A stretch of 64,000 nt of DNA from the NCBI RefSeq assembly GCF_019320115.1, contig NC_089588.1, forward strand, positions 113,088,733 through 113,152,732, read 5' to 3'. Under the pieces are notes generated by a model. It was given only the letters and a program-made list of their open reading frames with translations. It made no database searches and had not been told where the DNA came from. The DNA is from Miscanthus floridulus (lineage: Eukaryota > Streptophyta > Magnoliopsida > Poales > Poaceae). The position numbers and the translations under genes were made by a program. Positions 21,849-34,019 of this stretch are shown here, piece after piece (within the stretch, counting starts at the first letter, position 1; each line of letters begins with the position of its first letter).

Positions 21849-24535
21849 TGGACCTTGACAACATGATCTTCTCGAAGGGATCCACCTTCATCTTTGGTTC
21901 ATGGATCTACGAGGCAGGCGACGATGGCAAGCTCCAAGGTCGTCTCCTCAAAGATTCAGATCATCATTAGGACTTTTCCATTTCGGCGACAACGACAGAT
22001 CAGCTGACCGGAAGATTCGCACAGCTCATAATGTCCAACCCGACTCGGATTTCACGACTTCACACATCCGACTCAAACTCAAGTTCCACTTCCGAAGCAA
22101 AGTCTTATCCGAGTTCTTTCGGAAAACCGAGTTCTTTTTTGACAAAGGTCCTGGAACATGACGTCAACCTATCAAGAATACTACTCGGAGTTCACTGAAA
22201 GTACTTCAAAGAAGTCGGGTCCTCTTCCGTTCGGACTCCACAATGTGGCAACATCTTATCAGACATGGCCCGAAGGATCCACTTATACCATGCTTAGAAT
22301 GCCGCTGAAGGGAGCCCAGGAAGGTCTTGTTTTAACCATAACATCTCAAGACTGCATCGTTCACTGGTCAGGTACCATTCCTGAGGATGACGGCACCCAA
22401 CTAGTCGACGATACGACAACAGCAACTCTACCATACCAAGAAGGAGATTCGATCTATGACCTTGAAACCTCTACTGAAGTTATCAACAGCTCTGGCAGTA
22501 CGGAAATCAATGACGATGACAGAACAACTCATGCTAGAGAAGTATTCATGATTCGCCATCCTCGATCACCATTGATCCCCCCAGAAGTACCCAACATGAG
22601 GTCTTCAGATGAATCCAAATCCAACATATCACCATTTATCCAGGGGCATGATGGTGAGACTGAGAGTCAAAGGCAAGCGAGAGAAAGAAAGAACAAATTG
22701 AAACAAGGACGTCAACGCCGGGATAAATAGCGAAAGGACACTTGGATCAAATATGAATCAGACCTAGCCGAGTACAATAGAAGAAAATTAGAACGAGAGG
22801 TCGAAGAAGGACGAGCAGCGAATACACCCTACGATAAGGTCCGAGAAGCACTAGAAGAACTCAGGGCGACCTCATATCCCAATGAAAAATAAGAAAAGCT
22901 CTGAGACTTTCTCCGATCGACAGTCTTTAGGACACATGACGGAAGAGCAGCATCTCATGAATAGGAAGATCAAAATCAAAGGAAGTCCGCTTTCGAAAGA
23001 CTTGGACCAAGTGGAAGTCACAACGGAGAGAGCCGAAGAAATCATAGTCAAAACAACTGAGTCGAACAACCAAGAAAGGCTAGAAGCAAAGCACCTACTC
23101 AGACAGCCACGCAGAACTACTCTTGCCAAGATGACAGCTGGCAAGAAGAGGGCGTAGAATCAGAATATACAGAAGCCAGAACGCACAGTAGATTCCCCTG
23201 TTTTGCAAATAGACTTGCTTCAATACGACTACCTCACAAGTTCAAACTGTCCAACCACTCCAAGTACGATGGCAAGACCGAACCAAAGCAATGGCTCAAG
23301 ATTTACTCATAATCGATTGAATTGGCCAAAGGAGATGATGACATCAAAACCTTGTTCTTTCCCATGGCCCTAGAAACCATGCCGCTTCAATGGTTTGACA
23401 AATTGAATCCAGGATCAATCAGAAATTGGAAAGACTTGTAAAGAGCTTTTTGTGAAAATTTCTCAGGAATTATTACACATCCAATCACCCACGCAGAATT
23501 AAAAGGACTCAAGCAGAAAGGAGGTGAAAGTCTCAGAAATTACTATCTACGATTTGGCGAACTACGAGCTCAAGTACATGACATCACACAATGAGAAGTA
23601 ATCGAAGCTTTCTCTCACAGAATCGTGGCTAGGTGGCAATTTCAAGATTTCAGCAAAGAAAACCCAAGAAACAATGAAGAATTTAGACGGACAGTGGAAA
23701 AGATGATTACCGCAGAGGAAAAAACAAGAGAAAGATTCCCGGATAGAAGCAACAGAGACAACCCGGACAAGCAAAATCCTCGAAACAATAGACATTAGGA
23801 GAGAAAGCGAGGTCTAGACAACACAGTAGCAATGGCTAACAAATCAAAGAAATTTACCAAGCCCAGAAGATATGACGACATTGAGAACATACATTGCCCC
23901 TTGCACCCCAACGGAAAGCACACCATCGGAAATTGCTACACCTTCAACGAAAGATACACTAGAAAAGATAGCAAGGGAAACAATAAAGAAGGCAATCATA
24001 AAAAAAGGAGACAACCATGAAGACAAGGGATTCCAAAAATCTAGAGGGACAGTGGCAGTAATCTTTGCTGGGGTTCCAGACTCCAGAAGCAAACATCAAG
24101 AAAAACTAGCGTTACGAACCATCATGGCAGCAGAACCTGCTACACCAAGATATCTCAACTGGTCAGAGTATCCAATTCAATTTTCAAGAGAAGACCAATG
24201 GACCAGCGTAGGAAACGTAGGCCATTACCCATTGGTTCTAGATCCAACCATTGCCGGTATGACTGTTACGAAAGTACTAATCGACGGAGGAGCTGGACTC
24301 AACATCATTTTTTAGAAACTCTAAGGAAGATGAGACTACAACTCTCCGAGATGATCACACCAACAAGGACACCTTTTTATGGCATAGTACCCGGCAAGGC
24401 AGCAATGCCACTTGGACAAATCACTCTACCGGTTACTTTTGGGACTCCCTCGAACTACCACACAGAGTTCATCAAGTTTGAAGTCGTAGACTTCGATTCA
24501 TCATATCACGCAATCCTCGAGCGCCCAGCACTAGC
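21849..24535 (+). pseudogene. gag-pro: Gag and protease of the gypsy element, heavily broken, cut at 24.5 kb
   Basis: The gag start is near 21,849 (MDLDNMIFSK). A conserved Retrotrans_gag core spans about 23,200-23,760: FKLSNHSKYDGKTEPKQWL, ALETMPLQWFDKLNPGSI, then GESLRNYYLRFGELR. A CPLHPNGKHTIGNC zinc-knuckle-like motif is at about 23,895. The aspartic protease follows near 24,280 (VLIDGGAGLNIIF) and its C-terminal part ends at YHAILERPALAR. RT, RNase H and integrase are absent because the sequence changes abruptly near 24,535 to a different element. The frame has many stops, several clearly C-to-T changes (at 23,310, 23,440, 23,592 and 23,797, where Gln or Arg is expected), plus frameshifts in the leader part. 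Confidence 0.82.
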
Positions 24536-24540
24536 AAGAC

Positions 24541-26403
24541 GCCGGCTCCTTGGGCGACCAGCTCCTTCAGGGTCGGCCCTCGCCGACGCCGCACCACGCT
24601 GTATGGCAGCTTGCGCCTCCACCACCCTATTGGGTGGTGGAGCTGGTGCTCACCTTGAGCGCCTTACGTGGCGCCAGGGTGGGCGCTTCCGCCTGACGCT
24701 TCTGGCTGAAGGCAAAGCACTCACAAGGTCAGCATACGACCAAGGGACGAGTGGGAGATGCTGAAAACTCCACTGACAAAACATTTACCTCGAACGGGGA
24801 CACAACCACTTCTGCACTGCATCCCTCGTCCTCTGCAGTGGTGGTGGCACGGCCTCCGCGTTCGTCGGTGCCGGCCAGCCCTCACTAGACTCCGGCGCCC
24901 CCTCGACCCTCCGCAGAGGTGGTTGCGTCGCCCCCGCCGTCACCCGCTCCACCTCCGCCATCGAGCCCACCGGGCTGACGGCGCGCTTCCCTAATGCCTA
25001 TGCCTCGGGCGTGTCGGCCTCGGCCCCGGGGCGGGCGATCACTGGCCCCGAGGCGTCCTCTCCTCCTCCTCCTGGAAACGTCGGGCTGCTCGTCGACGCC
25101 CCGGGTGCCGTCCCCTAACGCCAGGGAGATGGTCCAGGGTACCCCGCCCCGCCTCGCTCTCGTCGTCATCGCTCGAGGAATCCAACAACGACGGTGACGA
25201 AGACGGCTCCACCGGGAGACCATCATGCCTCTGCTGCCGACGATGTTTCTCTAGCTCATCGCGCTCAAGGTTTTCCCTCTTGCGCCTTGCCTCTTTGGCA
25301 TCCTTTCGCTTCTTCTGCGCCTCGGCATGCGCCCTGTTCACTGCCCGTCGCTCTGCGTCCTTGGGAACGGGTGGCGGGGAGGCTCGCACATCCCTCATCC
25401 CCTGCAGGAATAGTGAACGCCAATAAAGGAACAGGAAAATGCAAGGAGCAAGGAAGCCTCGGGGGCCGCAGCGGCGCGTGACTTACCAGAGAAAGGTACC
25501 CCCACGATGGGCGCATTGGGAACGGGGATAGACCACTGCTCCTTAGCTGCCCCTCCACCGTCTCTCTCACCCGATGTAGAATCTCCTCGTCGGAGAGGGC
25601 GACGGCGGACATCCGGACGCCATCGATCGGCTCGTCCGATGTCATCTCGAACAGGCGCTACCTGCCGGGCCATCAGCGGCAGCACCCTCCGACAATGGAA
25701 GGCCGCCACGACCATAGCCGTTGTAAGGCCACGGCTGCGCAGCCTCTCCAGCGCCTCTAGAAGCGGCCACAGCTTGGGCTGATCAGCCATTAGGACGCCA
25801 TACCTCCACTTCTCTGGCTGGCTCTCCACGACCTGCCCGGTATAGGGGGGAAGTCCATCGTCGTCATTACGGAGGTAGAACCAGTTGTTGTACCAGCGAC
25901 GGTTGGACGACATGAGCTGGGCCGGGATGTAGAGGAGCTGCTGGTCTTGGCGCACTTGGAGAGTGCAGCCGCCGGCCCTCATCGCCTTCTGCGTGCCCGC
26001 CGTGCCCATCAGCTTGGTGGTGAGCCTCGCCCAAAAAAGGTGGAGCCACAGCTCCTAGTGGGGGGCAACGCCTAGGTACCCCTCGCAGACGGCGACGAAG
26101 ATGGCCGCCTACACGATGGAGTTGGGGTTGAAGTTGTGGAGCTCCACGCCGTAGTAATGCGGGAGCGCCCGCATGAACCGGTCCGCCGGCAGGCCGAGAC
26201 CGCGCTCGTGGAAGGCCACGAAGCTCATGATGTAGCCATCGCGTGGCCTCGGCTCTGGCTCGCCCCCCGGAGCAATCCACTCCAGTCTGTTGGGGTCGGT
26301 AACCGGGTGAAGGAGGATGTCGTCGACAAGCGACTGTAGCGTCACCACAGACACGTCGGACGGACCCCAAGGATCCGCCTGAACGACAACAGCGTCGCCG
26401 TCC
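24541..26403 (-). pseudogene. Antisense ORF with 'putative gypsy type transposon' domain, spliced and decayed
   Basis: Starts at ATG 26,403 (MDGDAVVVQA). Residues 30-250 carry the domain known from Tat antisense ORFs (Pfam 'putative gypsy type transposon'), with SFVAFHERGLGLPADRFMRA, YYGVELHNFNPNSIV, AAIFVAVCEGYLGV and WFYLRNDDDGLPPYTG. Its biochemical role is unknown. An 85-base intron is likely at 25,402-25,486 (minus-strand donor SG|GTAAGTC, acceptor TTCCTGCAG|GG). The next exon encodes a highly charged Lys/Arg/Glu-rich region, then a C-terminal part running to the junction at 24,541. In-frame TAG stops after NSIV and after GVAPH are explained by CAG to TAG and TGG to TAG. Frameshifts follow. 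The gene is antisense to its host element. Confidence 0.8.
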
Positions 26404-26587
26404 ATGGATGCGGTGGAGAATGCAGCTATGGTGGTAAGGCGAGCTCTCGCTATCCCTCTCTCTCTCTTTCTCTTCCTCCCCTTCTCCCTTCTTCTCCCCG
26501 GCGCTCTCTGTTCTTAGCAACCGCTCGAGGGCAGAAAGGTCGAACGTATGTAGGCAAGGTAAAGAGGGGCGAGGCGAGGCTCGTCAC

Positions 26588-26597
26588 GTATTTATGA
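26588..26597 (-). promoter_or_regulatory. TATA box for the antisense ORF
   Basis: TCATAAATAC on the minus strand lies about 185 bases upstream of the antisense ATG, with a CT-rich leader (CTCTCTCTTT) between. It supports independent transcription of this ORF. Confidence 0.5.
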
Positions 26598-26878
26598 GGG
26601 AAGGGGGCAAAACGAAGGGGCGACGAAACCGGGGCAGTTTCCCTCAAATCTGGCGCAGTTAATCCAGATCCAATTAAACCGCCCACGCGTCCACCTTTTC
26701 CTTATTAACCGCGCACGCACAGTAACGTCCCATCCGTAGACATTGCATTGCATCCGACCGCAGCGACGGCAGGCGTCGTTCCGTCTCCCCGAGAAACCAC
26801 CTCAAAAGGCGTGCCCACCGTTGTCAGCCGATGGGAGGGGAATATCCCCCACCCGATTCCTTTCAGACTAAGGAACTA

Positions 26879-27997
26879 GGCACTGAGCCCGTTACGGTCC
26901 AGGGGTTCGAAGGCTGGGCCCCCGAGGGTCTCGACAGCCGCCTCAGGACAACAGAGTCAGGGATGACTATGGGCGAGCCCGTACATGGCCGAGGCCTGAG
27001 CAAGCGATTGCTCGGGATGCCCTAAGTCGTGTTTGAGACCAGCAGGGAGGTCTCTGAATGGGATCCCACCGTAGGGAGGCACCGAGCCCCCGGGGCCAAT
27101 CGAACGGCCTTGGGACTCACTAGAAAAGCCCTCTAGTACTTTTGGAGTGCGTCTCTGGACCACCAGCCGACCCCTATCGAATGGGGCATGGGCCTCCACT
27201 CAGACTTACCCGATAACAGCTCACCGGAGGTGTCACTGCTCACGCCCACTGAGGGTAGCCTGGCATTCTCCACCCCTCCTTCCGAACGAAAAGGATGCGC
27301 GAGGGCCGCACAAAAAACACAGGGAAACTCCTGATCACCCTCTTGCTCTGCGCAGAGGCTCGGGGGCTCTTCCTGCATACACGCCGAGGCCTAGCAACCC
27401 GAACTCGCACTTGGGGGCTCAGCAAAACAAGATAAAGGGCACCAAGCCCGTTACGGTCTAGGGGTTCAAAGACTGGGCCCCCAAGGGTCTCGACAGCCGC
27501 CCCAGGACAAACAGAGTCAGGGATGACTATGGGCGAGCCCGTACATGGCCAAGGCCCAAGCAAGCAATTGCTTAGGATGCCCTAAGTCGTGTCTGAGGCC
27601 GGCAGGGAGGTCTCTAAATGGGATCCCACCATAGGGAGGCACCGAGCCCTCGGGGCCAATCGAATGGCCCTAGGACCCACTAGAGAAGCCCTCTGGTACT
27701 TTTGGAGTGTATCTCTAGACCACCAGCCGACCCCTACTGAATGGGGCACGGGCCTCCACTTGGACTTACCCGATAACAGCTCACCCGAGATGTCACTGCT
27801 CGCGCCCACCGAGGGTAGCCTGGCATACTCCACCCCTCCTTCTGAATGAAAAGGATGCGTGAGGGATGCATAAAAAAGACAGGGAAACTCCTGATCGCCC
27901 TCTTGCTCCGCGTAGAGGCTCGGGGGCTCTTCCTGCAACCTAGCCGAGACCCAGTGACCCGAACTCGCACTCAGGGGTTTGGCAAACATGATAAAAC
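26879..27997 (+). repeat. Tandem duplication of a 559-bp unit
   Basis: GGCACYRAGCCCGTTACGGT occurs at 26,879 and 27,438, and the two copies align through to a GATAAA phrase at their ends. Divergence by eye is moderate (roughly a tenth). It lies between the antisense ORF and the 3' LTR. Open frames within it are not conserved as proteins. Confidence 0.9.
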
Positions 27998-28189
27998 CCC
28001 ATGAGAAAAGCCCCTGGAGGAATAAATCCACTCCTCCAGGGCCTCGGGGGCTACACCCAGTGGGTGCGCTCGCGCGCACCCACCAAGGCCTCGAGTACGA
28101 AATACCATCCCGCCAGAAGCTCCCGCGAGCCAAGTCTCATCAAAACCTCAGGAAGAGCGCTCACACTCTCCCTGAGGCTCGGGGGCTAC
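27998..28189 (+). other. Element 3' end with polypurine tract
   Basis: Contains repeated GGCTCGGGGGCTAC phrases (about 28,043 and 28,176); the second ends immediately before the LTR and is the likely polypurine tract. Confidence 0.7.
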
Positions 28190-29605
28190 TGTCGGGTACC
28201 ATAAAAAGGGGTCCCCTAAGCAAGAACCAAAAAAATCGCTTAAGACCTTGTAAAAATCGAAGCCATGAGACAACTACCGGCAAACCCCCACCTTATCCGA
28301 GGCTCGGTTTGACCGCCCGGCCCACCTCGAACAGTTTTCTGACTCGCCCGAGGCCTCAACCGTAAGGCCTCGGACGAGGTACCAATTTTCCGACTCGCCT
28401 GAGGCCCCAACCGTAAGGCCTCGAATGAGGTACCGATTCTCCGCCTTGCTCGAGGCCCCGCCCGTAAGGCCTCGGACGAGGTGCTGATTCTCTGTCTCGC
28501 TCGAGGCCCCGCACGTAGGGCCTCGGACGAGGTGCTGATTCTCCGACTCGCTCGAGGCCGGCTCGGCAGCTACCCCGTCACCACCGCCTCGACCGGGACG
28601 TCACGTCCAACTAACATGACCAACCACTCCCGCGATGTCAGCCCAACGACGGCTCTATACAGCGGAGTGGCCGACGAGATGGGAATCACATCGACGCCAG
28701 GCCATCTGGGACGGGACGGGGCAGGGGTTACCAGCCGTTGTGCTCGGCATTGTGCCCACGACTGACACCCATGCGGCACTGTGCTGCCTAACCCCACCTG
28801 CTCCAAGGACAGCGCAACGTGGAGAGTCATGTCCGGGTCCTTGTAGCCTTGGAATCAGCGTACAGCACCAACTGCTCCCTCTGAGCTCGGCTATCCGCTT
28901 CAGGGTCTCGGTAGCCTCAGGATTCGTGCCCGCTGAGGCCCCCACAATGGTTCAGCCTCTGCACCGACTGGGCCTCGGCTCTCTACGTTGTCAACATACA
29001 GCGACCGGCACGTCGTTCACAGTATGCGCCATACCCTGCATCAAGCCATCACAGCACGTCGCACAGGATCGGCACGTGACCAGCGCGTTGCTCCAGTGCA
29101 TCGAGGACAAGACCACTCCGTCGACCATGCCGCCACAGTGGCAAGCTGCAGGGCTCAGACATACCGCCTCCACTCACAAAATGCCACGTAGCGAACACAT
29201 GTATCGCCCCTGTCCCCCCTTCAACTATAAAAGGGAGTGACCGGGGCCGTTTCTAGGGACGCAGACACAGACGGATGTAGACTCAGACAGACACACACGG
29301 ACGAACAACGCACAACGCTCTGTAACTCACACTCCTCCGCATTGTAAGAGATCAACATCTCAAGCAACCCACGCCGCACCACGCAGAGACCTGGGACAAG
29401 CTCCCTCTCTCGCCCTGCTTGTAAACCCCTACTACAAGCGCCTCGGTGCAAGGAATACAAGATCGCTCTCTCAGACCGGACGTAGGGCACCTATTGCCTG
29501 AACCAGTATAAATCTTGTGTCTCTTTACATCACCATCCGGGATTAGGGGCACGCAGTACACTTTCACTAGCCGGTTGAGGGCCCTGCCGGTCTAAAACAC
29601 CGACA
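28190..29605 (+). repeat. 3' LTR of the Tat-type gypsy element (1,416 bp)
   Basis: Starts TGTCGGGTACC and ends AACACCGACA. TATA box CTATAAAAG at about 29,225-29,233, with a leader rich in CAGACAGACACAC. The sequence following is AGGAC; its left partner is lost with the 5' end of the element. Confidence 0.88.
28339..28546 (+). repeat. Four copies of a 51-52 bp repeat in the LTR U3
   Basis: Units begin at 28,339, 28,391, 28,442 and 28,493, with a partial fifth at 28,544. Each has CTCGCYCGAGGCC, GTAAGGCCTCGGACGAGG and a GATTCTC end. Every unit contains the dyad GAGGCC...GGCCTC, so it could act as a binding-site array. Confidence 0.85.
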
Positions 29606-30036
29606 AGGACGCTTAGCTTGTTTTTGTTGGATGATTTTCCTAAAGTCACATTTTCTTCATCTGGACTTTAAACTGGATGATTTATTAATCTGTTATGATT
29701 GTCTCTACAAGAGGAACATAATGGTGTAGTCCATTATGCATTTAGACAAAGTACCAAAACTAGCTTAGCTGGTTTGGGAAACTGACTAAGCCTGTTTGTG
29801 CTGAAAACTTTGGATTTAACGACTTTTGACAATTTTGTTTGTCAATATAGACCAAGTAAACATGTAGACATTAGGATCAATATTTCTTTTAGTAGCTTAT
29901 CAAGCGAAAAAAAATGTTTCCTTGACAAACAACATGAATATTGTTCCAAATTTGTTTTGTCCAAGTGAGGATATGGCATCCTATATTCATGAGATTGATA
30001 ATTCACTTTAGGTGTATTAATACTCCATGATAATAA
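29606..30036. other. AT-rich intergenic DNA
   Basis: No gene, RNA or repeat structure recognised. Confidence 0.6.
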
Positions 30037-30278
30037 GGTTGTGTTTAGTTGGGCGAAACTTGGGAATTTGGCTAGTGTAGCACTTTCGTTTTTATTTGAT
30101 AATTAGTATTCAATCATGGACTAATTAGGCTCAAAACGTTCGTCTCGCGATTTCCAACCAAACTGTGCAATTAATTTTTTTTTTCATCTACCTTTAATGC
30201 TCCATGCACGTATCGCAAGATTCGATGTGATAGCTACTATAGCACTTTTGGAAAAACTTTTTGGAACTAAACAAAGCC
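30037..30278 (+). mobile_element. Tourist-like MITE (242 bp)
   Basis: Ends are GGTTGTGTTTAGTTGG and the inverted GGAACTAAACAAAGCC, with TAA on both sides (30034-30036 and 30279-30281), the target duplication of the PIF/Harbinger group. Internal phrase GACTAATTAGGCTCAAAACG is shared with the element at 47.5 kb. Confidence 0.88.
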
Positions 30279-30467
30279 TAAATTCCACAAGTTGTCATTT
30301 TAAATGAATTTGTATATTTGGACTCAAACATTATGTCATATCAATATAGGATTACTGGTAGTTTAATTTTAAATACTTATGTTTTATAAAATAATACTAC
30401 TAAACGTATAATTTTAACAAATTCAACATCTTAGTTGCCCTGTTGCAAGCTAAAACGATTGAGAGGG

Positions 30468-30756
30468 TGTTCGCAGCCCGATCAGAGAAGGGAAGGAGGA
30501 AGGCTTGGGCAGGAAGAAGAAGAGGAGAGGAAGGACGAGTTCTTCGTTTAGAGTTCAGAAGAGTGTTTACAATTCGATGATCCATCCACTCTTACAGTAG
30601 GACGCCTAAATACATCATCTATTTGGACCACTCTGGGCCGGACAGCAGACGGTTGGGCTCAGTCTTCCTCTTGGGCCGTGCGGCCTCGACAGCTTCTTGT
30701 TTATCATTGGAGCCCAGCACATCCTTAGTTGGAGTAGCTTGGCCATCGCTGACATT
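30468..30756 (-). repeat. 3' LTR of the Reina-type element (289 bp), overlaps the end of pol
   Basis: On the minus strand it runs TGTCAGCGATGG to CTGCGAACA. The last 47 or so codons of pol (stop at 30615) lie inside it, so the same coding end is copied in the 5' LTR. Confidence 0.85.
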
Positions 30757-33700
30757 CCCCTCCTCTTGAGCAGCGGCGTGCCCACACGCCGGTGCCCGCG
30801 GAAATTGCTGTCGCAGGGCTTCCAGCGGCTCCCAGGTAGACAAAGTCGGCGGCATGAGATACCAGCGCACCAGCCCCTGCTCCACAGGATGATCGCCACC
30901 GGTCCAACGCTTCTGAAGAACATTGATAGGCACCTGAAATTCAGTGAGATCAGAGGGCAAAGCAGCAACTGCAGAATCCGAGCCTTCGACTTCTTCAACT
31001 GAGAAACGTGGAACACCGGGTGGATAGACAATGATGATGGCAACTTCAAGCGATAGGCCACATTCCCGATTCGCTCCAGTGCATGGAAAGGCCCGAAGAA
31101 CCGGAAGGCCGGTTTCTGGTTGGAGCGAGGAGCAAGCGAACTCTGAACATATGGTTGAAGCTTTAAGAACACAGAGTCACCAACTTGGAAACTGCAATCT
31201 AGACGCCCCTTGTCTGCTTGCCGCTTCATGCGCTGCTGAGCACGAAGCAAATGTTGCCGAATCAGACTGTGCATCAACTCCCGTTCTTCCATCCAGTCCG
31301 ACAGCGATGGTACAGAAGAAGCAGATGAAATATCCAAGCCCAAATGTCGCGGTGGATACCCATAAAGAACTTCAAATGGCGAGCCGCCAAGAGCAGAGTG
31401 AGAGCTGGAATTGTACCAGAATTCCACGGCTGACAACCAATGAATCCAACGGCGAGGGCAAGCGTGGATGAAGCACCTCAGGAATGTCTCGAGACACTGG
31501 TTGAAGCACCTCAGGAATGTCTCGAGACACTGGTTGACGTGCTCAGTTTGTCCATCCGACTGAGGGTGATATGGCGAGCTCATTCGAAGTTCCACTCTGG
31601 CAAGACGGAATAGAGTATGCCAAAACTTGCTGGTGAACGCTCGGTCCCTATCCGAAATGATTGAAAGTGGCAGTCCATGCAAGCGATAAATATGATCCGG
31701 GAAAAGCTTGGCCACTGATTCAGCCGAGAAAGGGTGGCACAACGGAACAAAGTGTGCAAACTTTGAAAACTTATCGACAACCACCAAAACAGCATTTGCC
31801 GAACCTAACGGTCGAAGGCCCTCAACGAAGTCCATCAAAATGATTTCCCATGAAGCCTTAGGCACAGGCAGTGGCTGCAGCAAACCCGAGTATTTAGAGC
31901 GATCAGGTTTGGCTTGAGCACAGGTAACACAGGCCTGAACAAACTGCAGAACATCGGCATGCATTGAAGGCCAATAGAAAAGCTGGAGCAACTTCTGCAA
32001 GGTTACTGGGGCTCCGGAGTGACCACCGACTAGACTATTATGCAAAGCAGCCATCACACGGGACTGAAGCACTTTGTTTGAGCCCAGCTAGATCTGCTGC
32101 TTGAATCTGATGATGCCGTTGCACAGGGAAAAAGGAGAAGAGTCCTCAGACTGCAGAGCAAGCCTGGCCAACAGTGACTGAGCCTCCTCATCGTTGGCGT
32201 ACCACTGCTGGAGCTCAAGCAACCAATCGTGCACTGGGGAAGAGATTGCGAGAACCTCAGTAGGGTGATTGCGGCGGGACAGAGCGTCCGCTACACGATT
32301 CTCGGCACCACGACGGTATTGAATCTGGTAATTAAGACCGAGCAATTTGGTGAAGGCTTTCTGCTGCCACGGTGTGTAGAGACGCTGTTCATTCAGGTGC
32401 ACCAAACTGCGATGATCCGTGTGGATAACGAACTCATTTTGCAACAATGTAGTGCAGCCACAGATCTACCGCCATCACAGTAGCCAAGTACTCTTTTTCA
32501 TAGACAGAAAGGCCTCGGTTGCGCGGGCTGAGTGGTTTGCTGAGAAATGCCAGGGGGTGTCCATTTTGCATCAACACCGCACCAGCTCCATTCCCGGAAG
32601 CATCAGTTTCAACATGGAATGGCTGTGAGAAATCTGGAAGTGCCAACACCGACGCTGAACTGAGCGCTGTCTTGAGAGCTTGGAAAGTCGACTGATGCAC
32701 TGACATCCAGATAAACAGAGCGTCCTTCTTGAGCAATTCAGTGAGTGGTTTTGCCATGAGACCAAAGTGGCGAATAAATTTACGGTAATACCCTGCTAAT
32801 CCAAGAATGCCCCGTAGTACCTTAACTGATGTTGGCACCGGCCACCGTTCAATTGCTCTGATCTTGGTGGGATCAGTTGACAGACCTTGCTCGCTGATGA
32901 CATGCCCCAGATAAGCCACAGACTGCTGAGCAAATTTACACTTGGACAGCTTAATTTTCCAGCTGTCGGCTGCAAGCCACTGAAACACCGCAGCAAGATG
33001 ACAAAGATGCTCCTCATAAGTGCGGCTTAGACTAGGATATCATCGAAAAACACGATGACAAATTTGTGCAACCCAGGTGCCAGAGTGACATTCATCATGC
33101 CCTGGAAGGACCCTGGAGCGCCTGTGAGGCCAAACACCATGACGCGGAATTCATACTAGCCAAGATGCGTCTGAAAGGTCGTATTGTGTTCTTCTCCTGG
33201 TTGCAAAAGAATTTGATGGAATCCGGCTCTCAAGTCCAGGTTAGAAAACCAGCTGGCATGCGTGAGCTCGTCCATCAGTTGGTCAAAAACACAAACCGGG
33301 AACTTGGACTTAGCTGTGATGGCATTGAGCTGTCGAAAATCAACACAAAATTTGTATGTTCCATCTTTTTTCTTGACTAGGAGCACCGGTGAAGAGAAGG
33401 GACAAGCACTTGGCTGAATCAACCCTTGAGATAACATATCAGCCACCTGACGCTCTATCTCATCTTTGAGACCTGGAGGATACCGGTATGGTCTTCTAAA
33501 TACTGGCTGAGCCCCTGGAATAAATGGAATACGGTGATTACAGGCACGTGATGGGGGCAGCTCAGTAGGTGCTTAAAACAGGTGATGAAACTGATTGAGC
33601 AGCTGCCGAATCTCTGGAGGAACATCATCATGAAGTGACTCGGTGGGCTCAGGATCTTGCACAGCACAAAGCTGGAGATACAAATGTTATGGACTGACCG

Positions 33701-34019
33701 AGTTGAGCCCCTGAAGCAAAACCGACTGCCCCTAATACGGGATAACAAGCCACTTCTGCAACCAATCCATCCCGATGATAACATCATTAGCAGAGAGTTG
33801 CAGCACTCTGAAATTAGAGCGAAAGACACACAAATCCACAGACCATTCAATATCCGTCAAGAGGCCCGGACTGTGAAGGATACCGCCACCAACAACCTGT
33901 ACTTGAGTCGGAGCAGCTAGCACAGACACGGCAGACAACTGCTCGGCCACAGACAAACTGACAAATGAAGCTGAACTCCCTGAGTCGATCAAGATACGCA
34001 CAGGGCAGCGCTCCACCAC
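30615..34019 (-). pseudogene. pol: Protease-RT-RNase H-integrase-chromodomain of the Reina-type element, frameshifted
   Basis: Reading leftwards: protease with LIDSGSSASFVS (about 33,990); RT with SPVLLVKKKDGTYKFCVDFR (about 33,380) and catalytic FFDDIL (about 33,045); RNase H with HVETDASGNGAGAVL (about 32,610) and VIHTDHRSLVHL; integrase with zinc site CVTCAQAKPD, then D (LMDFVEGL), D (ISDRDRAFTS) and E (DGQTEHVN). The tail QKRWTGGDHPVEQGLVRWYL is a degenerate chromodomain, which in chromoviruses steers insertion to chromatin. Stops and frameshifts separate protease/RT, RT/RNase H, RNase H/integrase, and again after PVFHVSQLKKSK. In integrase the 11 residues NQCLETFLRCF are repeated by a 33-bp duplication. 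Confidence 0.9.

Larger units (their letters stand above)
24536..29605 (+). mobile_element. 3' part of a Tat-type gypsy element: antisense ORF, tandem repeats, 3' LTR
   Basis: The polypurine tract and LTR show a plus-strand element whose 5' LTR, gag and pol are missing. The remaining order is antisense ORF (minus), two 559-bp repeats, polypurine tract, 1,416-bp LTR. An antisense ORF plus tandem repeats between pol and the 3' LTR is the known layout of Tat-lineage gypsy elements. The join to the gypsy fragment on the left is a deletion or recombination junction, since the two elements have different LTRs. Confidence 0.8.

Noticed and set aside
27133..28133. Open frames of 78-183 codons in the 559-bp repeats
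   Set aside because: Frames differ between the two repeat copies and show no domain; by-products of GC-rich repeats.
21395..29605. One single gypsy element from 21,395 to 29,605
   Set aside because: The two LTRs differ completely in length and sequence, and no RT or integrase lies between.
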